From positions 1-64,000 of the forward strand of contig NZ_JQJJ01000001.1 in the NCBI RefSeq assembly GCF_000745475.1: 64,000 nucleotides of DNA, given 5' to 3'. This stretch comes from Allobosea sp. UNC402CLCol. GTDB lineage: Bacteria; Pseudomonadota; Alphaproteobacteria; Rhizobiales; Beijerinckiaceae. Each line of letters begins with the position of its first letter. Within the stretch, counting starts at the first letter, position 1. Positions 9,245 through 18,567 of the stretch are shown one piece after another. Made by a program: the position numbers and the translations under genes. The notes beneath the pieces are model-generated. The model made no database searches. It worked only from the letters and a program-made list of their open reading frames with translations, and was not told the origin of the DNA.

Positions 9245-10834
9245 ATGATCAAGTTTTCCGCTCTGTTTCTCGCCGGCGCCGCCGGCGCGATTCTGGCCGC
9301 CGCGCCCGCCATCGCCCAGCAGAAGGCGCCGCTCTCGATCCTGCGCGTGATCGACGCCGACAATTACGACCCGATCCGCACCACGGCGACGGCGGCGGCC
9401 GAGGTCATCTACATGATGGCCGACACGCTGGTGACGGTCGATTTCGACATGAAGACGATCAAGCCCGGCCTCGCCGAGAGCTGGACGGTGTCGCCGGACG
9501 GCAAGACCTACACCTTTAAGATCCGCAAGGACGTCAAGTTCTGCGACGGCCGGCCGATGACCATCGACGACGTGGTCTATTCGCTGAAGCGCTGGGTCGA
9601 TCCGGCCAACAAGTCGCCGGTCTCCTTCCGCGGCGGCCCGGTTCAGGACATCCGTGCCGAGGGCGATTCCACGCTGATCTATGAGCTCAAGGAGCCCTAT
9701 AGCGACCTGCTCTTCCAGATGGCGCTGTCCTTCGCCTCGGTCGTCGACAAGAACGCGGTCGAGAAGCTCGGGGCGAATTTCGGCGTGCAGGGCTTCAACG
9801 CCACCGGCCCCTATTGCTGGGTGAAGTGGACGCCGCGCCAGGAAATCGTGCTGAAGAAGAACCCCTATTACAATTGGGGTCCGTCGATCTACAAGGACCC
9901 GAAGCCACAGATCGAGGACATCGTCTGGAAGGTCATTCCCGAGCCGAATACGCTGATGGCCGCGATCCAGGCCAAGCAGGCCGACGTGACCTACTACATG
10001 CCCTATATCGCGCTCGACACGATGCAGCGCATCCCCGGCATGACCGTGCAACGCCAGGAAAACTACATCTACGACGTCTTCATGGGCTTCAAGGTCGACA
10101 AGCCCGTCTCGAAGGACAAGGCGATCCGCGAGGCCGTCAACATGGCCACCGACAAGCAGGCCATCGCCAAGGCGATCTTCTTCGGCAAGGGCACCGCGCT
10201 GCCATCGCTGCTGAATCCGGCCGTGCTTGACTACGACAAGGACACGGCCGCGAAGATGCCGAAGCACGATCCGGCGGCGGCGGCGAAGCTTCTCGACGAA
10301 GCCGGCTGGAAGCCGGGCGCCGATGGCATCCGCGAGAAGGACGGCCAGAAGGCCACCTTCATCGTCTACGGCATCCGCAACGACGTGAACCCGCGCATCT
10401 CCGAGGCGATGCAGGCCGATCTGCGCAAGATCGGCATCGACCTCAAGATCCAGCTCTGGGACGCCACCGTCGCCTGGGGCAAGCTGGCGACGCAGGAGTT
10501 TGACGCCTTCTACATGTCCTACCCCTATGTCACGGCGACGGAGGCGCTGAACCTCTACTTCGCCAGCCGGCAGGTGCCGACGCCGAACCGCATGAACTGG
10601 AAGGACCCGAAGACGGACGAGCTGCTCAAGGCAGCCGCGACCGCCGTCGATCCGGCCAAGCGCAAGGAGGCGATCGGCGCCGTCCAGATGCAGCTCACCG
10701 ACGCCAATGTCTGGGTGCCGCTGGCCTCGCAGCCGCTCTGGGTCGTGGCGGGTGATCGCGTCGAGGGCGTGCGCGCCCACGGCATCTACGGTGCCGGGCT
10801 CTACAAGGGCCTCGACATCAAGCTGAAGCGCTGA
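9245..10834 (+). CDS. ABC substrate-binding protein, SBP_bac_5 (peptide/opine) family
   Basis: 529 residues, typical for family 5 solute receptors. A Sec signal peptide covers about residues 1-24 (ending PAIAQQ). Family features include YDPIRTTATAAAEVIYMMADTL near the start and PGLAESWTVSPDGKTYTFKIR. AGGGGAC precedes the ATG. It is the periplasmic receptor for the upstream permeases. Ligands of this family range over peptides, opines and sugars, so the real substrate is open; the flanking amidohydrolases suggest an amide or cyclic imide. Confidence 0.92.
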   Translation: MIKFSALFLAGAAGAILAAAPAIAQQKAPLSILRVIDADNYDPIRTTATAAAEVIYMMADTLVTVDFDMKTIKPGLAESWTVSPDGKTYTFKIRKDVKFCDGRPMTIDDVVYSLKRWVDPANKSPVSFRGGPVQDIRAEGDSTLIYELKEPYSDLLFQMALSFASVVDKNAVEKLGANFGVQGFNATGPYCWVKWTPRQEIVLKKNPYYNWGPSIYKDPKPQIEDIVWKVIPEPNTLMAAIQAKQADVTYYMPYIALDTMQRIPGMTVQRQENYIYDVFMGFKVDKPVSKDKAIREAVNMATDKQAIAKAIFFGKGTALPSLLNPAVLDYDKDTAAKMPKHDPAAAAKLLDEAGWKPGADGIREKDGQKATFIVYGIRNDVNPRISEAMQADLRKIGIDLKIQLWDATVAWGKLATQEFDAFYMSYPYVTATEALNLYFASRQVPTPNRMNWKDPKTDELLKAAATAVDPAKRKEAIGAVQMQLTDANVWVPLASQPLWVVAGDRVEGVRAHGIYGAGLYKGLDIKLKR

Positions 10835-10872
10835 GTTTTTTCGAGCGCAGGCTGATTCTCCGCGGAAACGAG

Positions 10873-10970
10873 CCGTCATTCCGGGCTTGACCCGGAATCC
10901 ATCGAAGGGCGCTGCGCTCGACGATGGATTCCGGATCGGCGCCGCTGTCGCGGCTTGTCCGGAATGACGG
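10873..10970. repeat. Palindromic intergenic repeat, copy 1
   Basis: Outer arms CCGTCATTCCGG and CCGGAATGACGG bound the ~98-bp element. An inner pair around ATGGATTCCGG gives a long cruciform or hairpin. Part of the right half recurs in the copy at 19530-19651. It separates the binding protein gene from the next amidohydrolase and could terminate or stabilise the mRNA. Confidence 0.8.
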
Positions 10971-11024
10971 CGCCGTCCCGTAAAATCAGCCTTCGCCATG
11001 CCTTTGGGAGCGGAGGAGAACACC

Positions 11025-12458
11025 ATGACGATCACGGTCATCAAGAACGCCGACATCGTTGTCGCCTGGGATGCGGAAGCGTCCCGCCACGTCTATCTGC
11101 ACGATGCCGACGTCGCCTTCGCGGATGGCGCGATCAGCTTCGTCGGCAAGCGCTATGAGGGGCAGGCCGACGAGACGGTCGATGGGCGCGGGCGTATGGT
11201 CATGCCGGGCCTCGTCAACATCCATTCGCATCCGTCGAGCGAGCCGCTCAACAAGGGCTTCCTCGACGAGCTCGGCTCGCCCGCCCTCTACAACTCCTCG
11301 CTCTACGAGTTCATGCCGATCCTGCGGCCGGATGCCGAGGCGGTGCCGGCCTGCGTCGAGGTCGCCTATTCGGAATTGCTGCTGTCGGGCGTCACCACGG
11401 TCGCGGACCTGTCGGTCGCCCATCCCGGCTGGCTCGACCTCGCGGCCAATAGCGGCCTGCGCGTCTGCCTCTCGCCGATGTTCCGCTCGGCCCGCTGGTT
11501 CACCAGGAACGGCCATGTCGTCGAATACGAATGGGACGAGAAGGCCGGGCAGGCGGCCATGGCCCAGGCCCTCGACGTGATCGAGCAGGCGCAGAACCAC
11601 CCCTCCGGCCGGCTCTTTGGCATGGTCTGCCCCGCCCAGATCGACACCTGCAGCGAGGGGCTGATCAAGGAAAGCCATGCCGAAGCCGGGCGCCGCGGGC
11701 TGCGCTGGCAGATCCATGCCGCGCAATCGACGGTGGAGTTCCACGAGATCACCCGCCGCCACGGCGTCTCGCCGATCCAGTGGCTGGAGAAGCTCGGCGT
11801 GCTCGGCGAGACCAGCATCGTCGGCCACGCCATCTTCCTCGACGACTATCCGCGCGTCGCCTGGCACAGCCGGCGCGATCTCGCACTGCTCGCCGAGACC
11901 GGCACGACCGTCGCCCATTGCCCCACGGTCTTCATGCGCCGCGGCATCGCGCTCGACGATTTCGGGCGCTACCGCCGGGCCGGCGTCCGCATCGGGCTCG
12001 GCACCGACACCTATCCGCACAACATGCTCGAGGAGATGCGCCATGCCGGCTATGTCGCCCGGCTGATGGCGGAGAGCCCGCGCACGCTCACCACAACCGA
12101 TATCTTCGAGGCTGCGACCACGGCCGGCGCCGCCGCGCTCGGCCGCGACGACATCGGGCGGTTGGAAGCCGGCTGCAAGGCGGACCTCGTGATGGTCGAT
12201 CTCGCCCATCCGATGATGCAGCCGCGCCGCGACCCCGTGCGCAGCATGGTCTATGCGGCCGCTGAGCGTGCCGTGGATCGCGTCTATGTCGATGGTCGGC
12301 TGGTCGTGGCCGACGGCATGGTGCTGACGATGGACTATCCCGATGCCGCCCGCCGCCTGCACGAGGCGCAGAAGCGCACCGAGGCCGCCGCGCCGGAATA
12401 TGATTGGGCCAAGCGCCCCGTCACCGACTATTCGCCGCTGACCTTCCCGAAGGGCTGA
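11025..12458 (+). CDS. Amidohydrolase of the SsnA/AtzA/chlorohydrolase group
   Basis: 477 residues. The metal site pattern is that of the cytosine deaminase/atrazine hydrolase group: HSH at 67-69 in VNIHSHPSSE, a His in WQIHAAQSTVEF, a His in VGHAIFLDD, and the late Asp in LGTDTYPHNM. Such enzymes deaminate or dechlorinate N-heterocycles or hydrolyse amidines. GGAGGAG at 11012-11018 sets the start at ATG 11025. It follows the ABC unit after a palindromic repeat, so it may belong to the same pathway or be transcribed apart. Confidence 0.9.
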   Translation: MTITVIKNADIVVAWDAEASRHVYLHDADVAFADGAISFVGKRYEGQADETVDGRGRMVMPGLVNIHSHPSSEPLNKGFLDELGSPALYNSSLYEFMPILRPDAEAVPACVEVAYSELLLSGVTTVADLSVAHPGWLDLAANSGLRVCLSPMFRSARWFTRNGHVVEYEWDEKAGQAAMAQALDVIEQAQNHPSGRLFGMVCPAQIDTCSEGLIKESHAEAGRRGLRWQIHAAQSTVEFHEITRRHGVSPIQWLEKLGVLGETSIVGHAIFLDDYPRVAWHSRRDLALLAETGTTVAHCPTVFMRRGIALDDFGRYRRAGVRIGLGTDTYPHNMLEEMRHAGYVARLMAESPRTLTTTDIFEAATTAGAAALGRDDIGRLEAGCKADLVMVDLAHPMMQPRRDPVRSMVYAAAERAVDRVYVDGRLVVADGMVLTMDYPDAARRLHEAQKRTEAAAPEYDWAKRPVTDYSPLTFPKG

Positions 12459-12499
12459 GGCGGCTCTCAGCGAGTAGAGGCGTCGCGAGCTTACACGCC

Positions 12500-12598
12500 C
12501 GTCATTGCGAGCGGAGCGAAGCAATCCAGCAGGACTGGGTGAGAGGTTTCACCTGGCTGCCCTGGATTGCTTCGTCGCTTTGCTCCTCGCCATGACGG
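12500..12598. repeat. Palindromic intergenic repeat, CGTCATTGCGAGC type
   Basis: The left arm starts CGTCATTGCGAGCGGAGCGA and the right arm ends TCGCCATGACG, giving long imperfect arms around a ~25-bp loop. This is a different family from the CCGTCATTCCGG copies, though the outer bases are alike. It lies between two convergent genes and may act as a two-way terminator. Confidence 0.7.
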
Positions 12599-12639
12599 TT
12601 CGCGTACTGGGCTAGTCGGTGCGCAGCCGGCGCGCTTCC

Positions 12640-13545
12640 TCAAAAAACCTCGGGCACATACATTTCCGGCGGTACCGGATGACGCAGATAATCCGGATTG
12701 CGCACGCGCGCGGGCAGCACGATCTCCGGCTTCGGCACGTTCTCATAGGGAATCTGGCCGAGCAGATGCGAGATCATGTTGAGGCGGGCGCGCTTCTTGT
12801 CTACCGCCTGCACGACCGACCACGGCGCATGCTCCGTATGGGTCCGCTCCAGCATCTCTTCCTTGGCGCGGGTGTAGTCCTCCCAGTGGACGCGGCTCTC
12901 CAGATCCATCGGCGAGAGCTTCCACTGCTTCAGCGGATCCTCGATGCGCATGCGGAAGCGGAATTCCTGCTCCTCGTCGGTGATCGAGAACCAGTACTTG
13001 ATCAGGATGATGCCGGAGCGCACGAGCATGTGCTCGAAATCCGGAACCGAGCGGAAGAACTCCTCCAGCTCCTCGGGGGTGCAGAAGCCCATCACCCGCT
13101 CGACGCCGGCGCGGTTGTACCAGGAGCGGTCGAACAGCACCATTTCGCCGGCGCTCGGCAGATGCGGAACATAGCGCTGGAAATACCACTGGTTGCGCTC
13201 GCGCTCGGTCGGAGCGGGCAGGGCGACGACGCGGCAGATGCGCGGGTTGAGACGCTGCGTCACGCGCTTGATCGCGCCGCCCTTACCGGCGGAGTCGCGC
13301 CCTTCGAACAGCACGACGACCTTGAGCTTCTTGTACTGGATCCAGTCCTGCAGGCGCACGAGTTCGTGCTGCAGGCGGAAGAGCTCACGGAAATAGACCT
13401 TGCGGTCGAGGGTATCGCCGCCCGCGCCTTCCAGCCCTTCCGCAACGAGCTCGTCGAGGCGGTCATCTTCGAGCTGCAATTCCAGCTCCTCGTCGAAGCT
13501 GTCGAGAATCTCGTCCTTGATGCGGTCCAGATTGTCGGGAGACAT
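12640..13545 (-). CDS. ppk2: PPK2-family polyphosphate kinase
   Basis: 301 residues. Walker A is GRDSAGKGG (residues 82-90) and the Walker B/lid region is FDRSWYNRAGVERV (138-151), both diagnostic of PPK2. These enzymes transfer phosphate between polyphosphate and nucleoside diphosphates (ADP or GDP) in the cytoplasm. Length and single domain fit class I. I start at ATG 13543-13545 (MSPDNLDRIK); the open frame runs upstream but has no family features there. It stands alone, divergent from the monooxygenase gene. Confidence 0.93.
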   Translation of the reverse strand: MSPDNLDRIKDEILDSFDEELELQLEDDRLDELVAEGLEGAGGDTLDRKVYFRELFRLQHELVRLQDWIQYKKLKVVVLFEGRDSAGKGGAIKRVTQRLNPRICRVVALPAPTERERNQWYFQRYVPHLPSAGEMVLFDRSWYNRAGVERVMGFCTPEELEEFFRSVPDFEHMLVRSGIILIKYWFSITDEEQEFRFRMRIEDPLKQWKLSPMDLESRVHWEDYTRAKEEMLERTHTEHAPWSVVQAVDKKRARLNMISHLLGQIPYENVPKPEIVLPARVRNPDYLRHPVPPEMYVPEVF

Positions 13546-13850
13546 GCTGTCAACTCTATGCGTGACGGGTTGAAAGAAGACGGCGCGCGGTTCGACCGAC
13601 AGCCGCCGGGACACAGTCCGAGCCATCGTCCAGCCAACATCGGCTTTATCTGTGGCCGACGTGACAGTTCGATGAAAAACAACGTCGGAGGGCCGGGGCG
13701 TTGTTCCGTCTTCGCTGTCCGATTTCGGTCGATGCCGATTGCGGCTGTGGATCGGAACCGCCGCGCCCGGCGGCAATTGACAAATCGAAAAGAGATATTT
13801 CAAACTTAAAATATCAGACCCAGGACAATGGGCACATCAGGGAACGGTGC
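13546..13850. promoter_or_regulatory. Divergent gap between PPK2 and flavin monooxygenase genes, 305 bp
   Basis: No gene is apparent. It contains the 22-bp palindrome at 13794-13815, close to the monooxygenase start. On the minus strand GGAAC (13707-13703) is followed after 18 bases by CGTT (13684-13681), a weak match to an EcfG promoter that could drive the PPK2 gene. Confidence 0.5.
13794..13815. promoter_or_regulatory. 22-bp palindrome, probable MarR-type operator, copy A
   Basis: GATATTT at the left and AAATATC at the right are exact mirror arms; 18 of 22 positions obey the dyad. The site lies 36-57 bp upstream of the monooxygenase ATG. A second site at 20929-20950, before the ABC receptor gene, matches at 19 of 22 positions. 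Size and AAGCTT-like core suit a MarR-family dimer; no MarR gene is in the window. Confidence 0.65.
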
Positions 13851-15098
13851 ATGCGGGTTATCATCGTTGGCGGCGGCATCGGCGGGTTGACCTTGGCGCT
13901 GATGCTGCACGCACGGGGCATCGGCGCGACCGTCTACGAACAGGCGGGGGAAATCCGCGAGGTCGGTGTCGGGATCAACACGCTGCCGCACGCGATCCGC
14001 GAGCTCGCCGAGCTCGGCCTGCTGCCGGCGCTCGACGAGGCCGGGATTCGCACGCGCGAACTCATCTATATGAACCGCTTCGGACAGGCGGTCTGGCGCG
14101 AGCCGCGCGGCCTGCACGCCGGCGCGCCGGTGCCGCAATTCTCGATCCATCGCGGGAGGCTTCAGCGCCTCATCCGCGACGCGGTCGCCGAGCGGCTTGG
14201 CGAGGATGCGATCCGCACCGGCCGGCGCCTGCTTGGCTTCCTGCAGGATGAGGGTGGCGTCACCGCGCATTTCAGCGATGCCCGCTTCGGCGAGGCTGGC
14301 GAGACGGCGCGCGGCGACATCCTGGTGGGCGCCGACGGCATCCATTCGGCGGTCAGGGCTTTCTACTTCCCGAACCAGGGGACGCCGCGCTGGCAGGGTG
14401 TGCAGATGTGGCGCGGCGCCTGCGACTGGCCGGTCTTCCTCGACGGCGAGAGCATGATCATCGCCGGCGGCATGGCCGGCAAGCTTGTGCTGTACCCGAT
14501 CGGCAAGGGGGCGACACCACAGACGCGATTGACCAACTGGGTCGTCAACATCCGCAATGGCGATGCCGAGCGGCCGCCGCCGAAGGAGGCCTGGTCGAAG
14601 TCGGGCCGCCTCGAGGATGTGCTGCCCTTCGCGCGCCGTTTCAGCGTGCCGGGCTTCGACATCCTCGGCCTGATCCGGGCGACTGCGACCTTCTGGGAGT
14701 ACCCGATGTGCGACCGCGACCCGCTGCCGCGCTGGACCCATGGCCGCGTCACGCTGCTCGGCGATGCCGCCCATCCGATGTATCCGGTCGGCTCGAACGG
14801 CGCTTCGCAGGCGATCCTCGATGCGCGCTGCCTTGCCGACCGGCTGGCCAAAGCCGAGCATCCGCGCCAGGCGCTGGCAGCCTATGAGGCTGAGCGTCTG
14901 CCGGCGACGGCGGAGGTGGTGGCAATGAACCGGGTCGGCGGGCCGGAGCGGGTGATCGACGCGGTCGAGGCGCTGGCGCCGAACGGTTTCGACGATGTCG
15001 AGCGTGTGCTGAGCTACGCAAGGCGCGAGCAGATCGTGAAGTCCTATGCCGGCAAGGCCGGCTTCTCGGCGGAGCAACTGGCAACCCGCAAGGGTTGA
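13851..15098 (+). CDS. FAD-dependent aromatic monooxygenase
   Basis: 415 residues, class A flavin hydroxylase fold. The FAD-binding GGGIGGLTLAL is at residues ~7-17, the DG motif is in DILVGADGIHSAVR, and the second FAD motif is GDAAHPMYPVGSNGASQA. It resembles the salicylate/3-hydroxybenzoate hydroxylase and PhzS group, which use NAD(P)H and O2 to hydroxylate or decarboxylate aromatic acids. The ATG at 13851 directly precedes the Rossmann fold. The shared palindrome links it to the branched-chain-type ABC importer at 15616-20848, which may bring in its substrate. Confidence 0.88.
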   Translation: MRVIIVGGGIGGLTLALMLHARGIGATVYEQAGEIREVGVGINTLPHAIRELAELGLLPALDEAGIRTRELIYMNRFGQAVWREPRGLHAGAPVPQFSIHRGRLQRLIRDAVAERLGEDAIRTGRRLLGFLQDEGGVTAHFSDARFGEAGETARGDILVGADGIHSAVRAFYFPNQGTPRWQGVQMWRGACDWPVFLDGESMIIAGGMAGKLVLYPIGKGATPQTRLTNWVVNIRNGDAERPPPKEAWSKSGRLEDVLPFARRFSVPGFDILGLIRATATFWEYPMCDRDPLPRWTHGRVTLLGDAAHPMYPVGSNGASQAILDARCLADRLAKAEHPRQALAAYEAERLPATAEVVAMNRVGGPERVIDAVEALAPNGFDDVERVLSYARREQIVKSYAGKAGFSAEQLATRKG

Positions 15099-15452
15099 TC
15101 AACCGGCCTCGGTCAGCTGGCGGATGCGGGTCTTCAGACCGGCATTCGCCGTCTCGCAAGCCTTGAGCCGGCGCATCAGGTCGAGCGGCACGGCCTCGGC
15201 CGGATCGGTGAAGACGATGCCGATCCGCTCTCCGCTGCGCCAGACCGTGCGTGCCGAATACTGACGCTGCCGCGAAGGGATTTCGAGCTCGAAGGACGGC
15301 GGCAGCGCAACGGCATCCGGCACGGCCATCAGCGCGCCGCTGCCGGACAGGTTCCGGATCGTGCAATCGAGTGTCGAGCGCCGGCCGTTGAAGGCCACGA
15401 TCCCGCCGAGCAGCGTGCGCTGGCGCGGCGCGCGACGACGTTCGGTATCCAT
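15099..15452 (-). CDS. PilZ-domain protein
   Basis: 117 residues from the ATG at 15450-15452 (a longer form of 128 residues would start at 15485). The c-di-GMP-binding pattern is visible: an Arg-rich start (ERRRAPRQR) and NLSGSGALM about 30 residues later. It has a single domain with no partner. It probably links c-di-GMP levels to motility or surface growth. It sits alone between the monooxygenase and the cupin gene and seems unrelated to their pathway. Confidence 0.8.
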   Translation of the reverse strand: MDTERRRAPRQRTLLGGIVAFNGRRSTLDCTIRNLSGSGALMAVPDAVALPPSFELEIPSRQRQYSARTVWRSGERIGIVFTDPAEAVPLDLMRRLKACETANAGLKTRIRQLTEAG

Positions 15453-15615
15453 CGCTGTTGCGTTCCCCGAAAGACAACGACCCAAGGTTGCAGGGGGCAG
15501 TTAAGCAGATCAGATCCGCGCGCTCACGCTTAACGATTGATTATCCTTAACGGGCCATCGCCGGCCAGGGGGCGATCGGCCGGCGAGGCGATGCTTTTCA
15601 CGGGAATGTGCCGGC

Positions 15616-16074
15616 TCAGGCGCCTTCGGGCGGCGGCGGCAGGAAATCGACCTCGTGCTTGGCCGAGAGCGCGACGACATCCGCCGGCTTCTGCTCCGCC
15701 ATGGAATGGATGCCCCAGAACAGATCGTAGAGCCGGCCGGTCGGCGAAACCCAGAACAGGCACTTCACCGTCGCGTCGCTCTTGTTGAACAGGCCATGCG
15801 GCACATTGCGCGGCAGGCGGATCAGGTCTCCGGCGGTGGCGAAGCTCTCCTGCCCGTCGAGCACGAGATCGAGCCTTCCCTCCAGCATGTAGATGAACTC
15901 GTCCTGCGTCGTGTGGATATGCGGCGGCACGAAGGTGCCCGGCGGGAAGGTCGCGTGCCAGGAGAAGCTGTCCTGCGACAGCGTCTTCGGCACATAGGTC
16001 TGGCCGAGGATGTTCCAGGAAATCGCGTCCAGGCCTTCATTGGCGCGCGTCACGCCGGCAGTCAGCGGCTTCAT
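15616..16074 (-). CDS. Cupin-domain protein, last gene of the ABC importer operon
   Basis: 152 residues, one cupin. Motif 1 is visible as PPHIHTTQDEFIYMLEG with metal-binding His, His and Glu. Motif 2 is GDLIRLPRNVPHGLFN with its His. This layout suits quercetinase-like or other small dioxygenases and isomerases. It follows the LivF-type ATPase after 60 bp on the same strand. Given the aromatic monooxygenase next door, a role in aromatic breakdown is reasonable but unproven. Confidence 0.82.
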   Translation of the reverse strand: MKPLTAGVTRANEGLDAISWNILGQTYVPKTLSQDSFSWHATFPPGTFVPPHIHTTQDEFIYMLEGRLDLVLDGQESFATAGDLIRLPRNVPHGLFNKSDATVKCLFWVSPTGRLYDLFWGIHSMAEQKPADVVALSAKHEVDFLPPPPEGA

Positions 16075-16134
16075 GATCTTGCTCTCCTCATCAAGCCGGC
16101 CAGCGGACCGGGCGGCGGTTGGCGGTCGCTGCTG

Positions 16135-16833
16135 CTAGAAGTGCAGGAAGCGGTCCTTCACGGCGCTGTCGCTGCGCAAGTCGGCGCTGGTGCCGCGCCA
16201 GACGACGCGCCCTTTCTCCAGCACGACATGGCGGTCGGCGATCCGGACCAGCGCATCGACGTTCTTGTCGATGACGAGAATGGATTCGCCTTCCGCCTTC
16301 AAGGCCGTCAGGCAGTTCCAGATCTCCTCGCGGATCAGGGGCGCGAGCCCCTCCGTCGCCTCGTCGAGGATGATCAGCTTGGGATTGGTCATCAGCGCCC
16401 GTCCGATCGCCAGCATCTGCTGCTCGCCGCCGGAGAGCTGGTTGCCGCGATTCTCTCGCCTTTCCCTGAGACGCGGGAAGAAGGCATAGATCCGCTCCAA
16501 GTCCCAGCGCTTCTTGCCGGAACGATCTGCTGCGGTCGCAATCAGATTCTCCTCGACCGAAAGCGTCGGGAAGATCTGCCGGCCCTCCGGCACGAGGCCG
16601 ATGCCGGCTTGCGCGACGCGGAAGGGCGGGGCGCCGGTCAGGTCGCGGCCGCCGAAGGCGATGCGTCCGGCCTTGGCCGGCAAGAGCCCCATGATCGAGC
16701 GCACCGTCGTGGTCTTGCCCATGCCGTTGCGGCCGAGCAGAGTCACCACCTCGCCCTCGCCGACGGAAACATCGACCCCGAACAGGATCTGCGCCTCGCC
16801 ATAGCCGGCATCGAGCCCTTCGACGTGGAGCAT
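16135..16833 (-). CDS. ABC importer ATPase, LivF type
   Basis: 232 residues, usual LivF size. Walker A is LLGRNGMGKTT, the signature is QLSGGEQQML and Walker B is LIILDEATEGLAP. The ATEGLAP ending is characteristic of LivF subunits of branched-chain-type (HAAT) importers. It is one of two ATPases of the unit; its start is 2 bp after the stop of the LivG-type gene. Related systems import branched-chain amino acids, amides, urea or aromatic acids. Confidence 0.94.
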   Translation of the reverse strand: MLHVEGLDAGYGEAQILFGVDVSVGEGEVVTLLGRNGMGKTTTVRSIMGLLPAKAGRIAFGGRDLTGAPPFRVAQAGIGLVPEGRQIFPTLSVEENLIATAADRSGKKRWDLERIYAFFPRLRERRENRGNQLSGGEQQMLAIGRALMTNPKLIILDEATEGLAPLIREEIWNCLTALKAEGESILVIDKNVDALVRIADRHVVLEKGRVVWRGTSADLRSDSAVKDRFLHF

Positions 16834-16835
16834 CG

Positions 16836-17585
16836 CTAGACCTCCTCGCCGAGATAGGCCTGCCGCACGGCCGGATCGGCCCGCACGGCCGCCGGCTCGC
16901 CCGAGGCGATGACGCCACCATAGACCAGCACCGTGACGCGGTCGGCGAGCGCGAAGACGGCGCTCATATCGTGCTCGACCAGCAGCATGGCGAAGCGGCC
17001 CTTGAGGCTCTTCAAAAGCGCGATCAATCGCTCGCCCTCCTCATGGCCGACGCCGGCGAGGGGCTCGTCGAGCAGGATGAGCTTTGGCTTGAGGGTCAGC
17101 GCCATCGCGATCTCCAGCGCGCGCTTCTCGCCATGCGAGAGGCTGCCGGCGGGAGCATGGGCGCGCTCGGTCAGGCCGACCGCCTCCAGCGCCTCCCAGG
17201 CGGGCGCATTGAGTGCCTCGTCGCGCGCCGCGTCGCGGAAGAACGAGAGCGGGTGAGCGCTATGCGCCTGCACGCCGAGCGCGACATTCTCCAGCGCCGA
17301 GAGCGAGGCGATGGTCGAGGTGATCTGGAAGGTGCGGGCGAGTCCCGCTCGCGCCCGCTTCTGCGGCGGCAGATGGGTGATGTCCGTGCCTCCGAACAGG
17401 ATCGCACCGGAATCCGGCCGCAGCGTCCCGGAGATCTGGTGAACCAGCGTCGTCTTGCCCGCGCCATTAGGGCCGATCAGAGCGTGAAGCTCGCCCGGCG
17501 CGATCGAAAGGTCGACCCCGTCGGTGACCTTGAGCGCGCCGAAGGATTTGGCGAGCCCCTTCAGTGCGAGCGCCGGCTCAGCCAT
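16836..17585 (-). CDS. ABC importer ATPase, LivG type
   Basis: 249 residues. Walker A is IGPNGAGKTTL, the signature is LSHGEKRALEIA, and Walker B is LILLDEPLAGVGHEE. The long insert with ARAGLARTFQI is typical of LivG. It overlaps the stop of the permease gene by 8 bp, so the two are translationally coupled. With the LivF-type subunit it powers the importer. Confidence 0.94.
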   Translation of the reverse strand: MAEPALALKGLAKSFGALKVTDGVDLSIAPGELHALIGPNGAGKTTLVHQISGTLRPDSGAILFGGTDITHLPPQKRARAGLARTFQITSTIASLSALENVALGVQAHSAHPLSFFRDAARDEALNAPAWEALEAVGLTERAHAPAGSLSHGEKRALEIAMALTLKPKLILLDEPLAGVGHEEGERLIALLKSLKGRFAMLLVEHDMSAVFALADRVTVLVYGGVIASGEPAAVRADPAVRQAYLGEEV

Positions 17586-18567
17586 CGCGGCGCCCTCTGA
17601 GCTTGGTCATGAGGCCGGCGATGCCGCCTTGGGTGAACAGCACGAAGAGCACGATCAGCGGCCCGAAGATCGCCTTCCAGTTCTGGGTCCACGCCGAAAG
17701 CACATCCTCGGCGATCAGGAAGGCGAGCGCCCCGACGATGGCTCCGTGGAGAGAGCCGACGCCGCCGAGCACGACCATGAAGATCAATTCGCCCGAGCGC
17801 TGCCAGGACATGAAGGCGGGGCTGACGAAATCGGTCTGGTTGGCGAGCAGGAAACCGGACAGCCCAGCCATCATGCCGCTGATCACATAGGCGCCGAGCC
17901 GGACATGGTCGACATCGTAGCCGGTGACGGTGACGCGTACGGCGTTCTCGCGCGCGGCCCGCAGCACGCGGCCGAAGCGCGAGGCCACCAGCCGCCGCGC
18001 CAGCCAGTAGCAGAAGGCCAGCGTGCCGAGCGCGATGTAGTAGAAGCCGGTACGGTTGGCGAAGATTTCCCGGCCCAGCAGCGTGCTCTTCTCGTAGAGC
18101 GTCAGCCCGTCATCGCCGCCATAGGCGGAGAGCGCCTGCGCGAAATAGAAGGCCATCTGCCCGAAGGCGAGCGTGATCATGATGAAGGCGACGCCGCGCG
18201 TGCGCAGCGAGACATAGCCGGTCACCGCCGCGAAGGCGGCACAGACGAGCAGGATGGCCGGCAGCGCGACCAGCAGCTCGGTTTGGCCCTCGGTGATCAA
18301 GATGCCGGCGCCATAGGCTCCGATCCCGATGAAGGCGGCATGGCCGAAGGAGACGAGGCCGCCGACGCCGAGGATGAGATCGAGCGAGAGCGCCGCGACG
18401 GCGAAGATCATCGCCCGCGTCACCAATGTCAGCCAATGCGCGGGCAGGCCGAGCGCAGTCGCCAGCGGCAGCAGCGCCAGCAGACCGAGGATGACGAGCG
18501 GCGCGAGCCGGCGGGCAGCGGGCAGCGCCGGGCGCGCGATGGCCGCGGATGTCGTGACCGCGCTCAC
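17578..18567 (-). CDS. ABC importer permease, LivM type
   Basis: 329 residues from GTG 18565-18567. That start overlaps the stop of the LivH-type gene in a GTGA junction, which decides the start although the frame is open upstream. LivM features include SLDLILGVGGLVSFGHAAFIG and VLGGVGSLHGAIVGAL. It has about ten hydrophobic segments and ends with a short cytoplasmic tail. It forms the pore with the LivH-type subunit. Confidence 0.93.
   Translation of the reverse strand: MSAVTTSAAIARPALPAARRLAPLVILGLLALLPLATALGLPAHWLTLVTRAMIFAVAALSLDLILGVGGLVSFGHAAFIGIGAYGAGILITEGQTELLVALPAILLVCAAFAAVTGYVSLRTRGVAFIMITLAFGQMAFYFAQALSAYGGDDGLTLYEKSTLLGREIFANRTGFYYIALGTLAFCYWLARRLVASRFGRVLRAARENAVRVTVTGYDVDHVRLGAYVISGMMAGLSGFLLANQTDFVSPAFMSWQRSGELIFMVVLGGVGSLHGAIVGALAFLIAEDVLSAWTQNWKAIFGPLIVLFVLFTQGGIAGLMTKLRGRRDG

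Noticed and set aside
9155..11056. 633-codon minus-strand frame opposite the SBP gene
   Set aside because: It has no recognisable domain and is the antisense of a well-supported receptor gene with a signal peptide and ribosome site.
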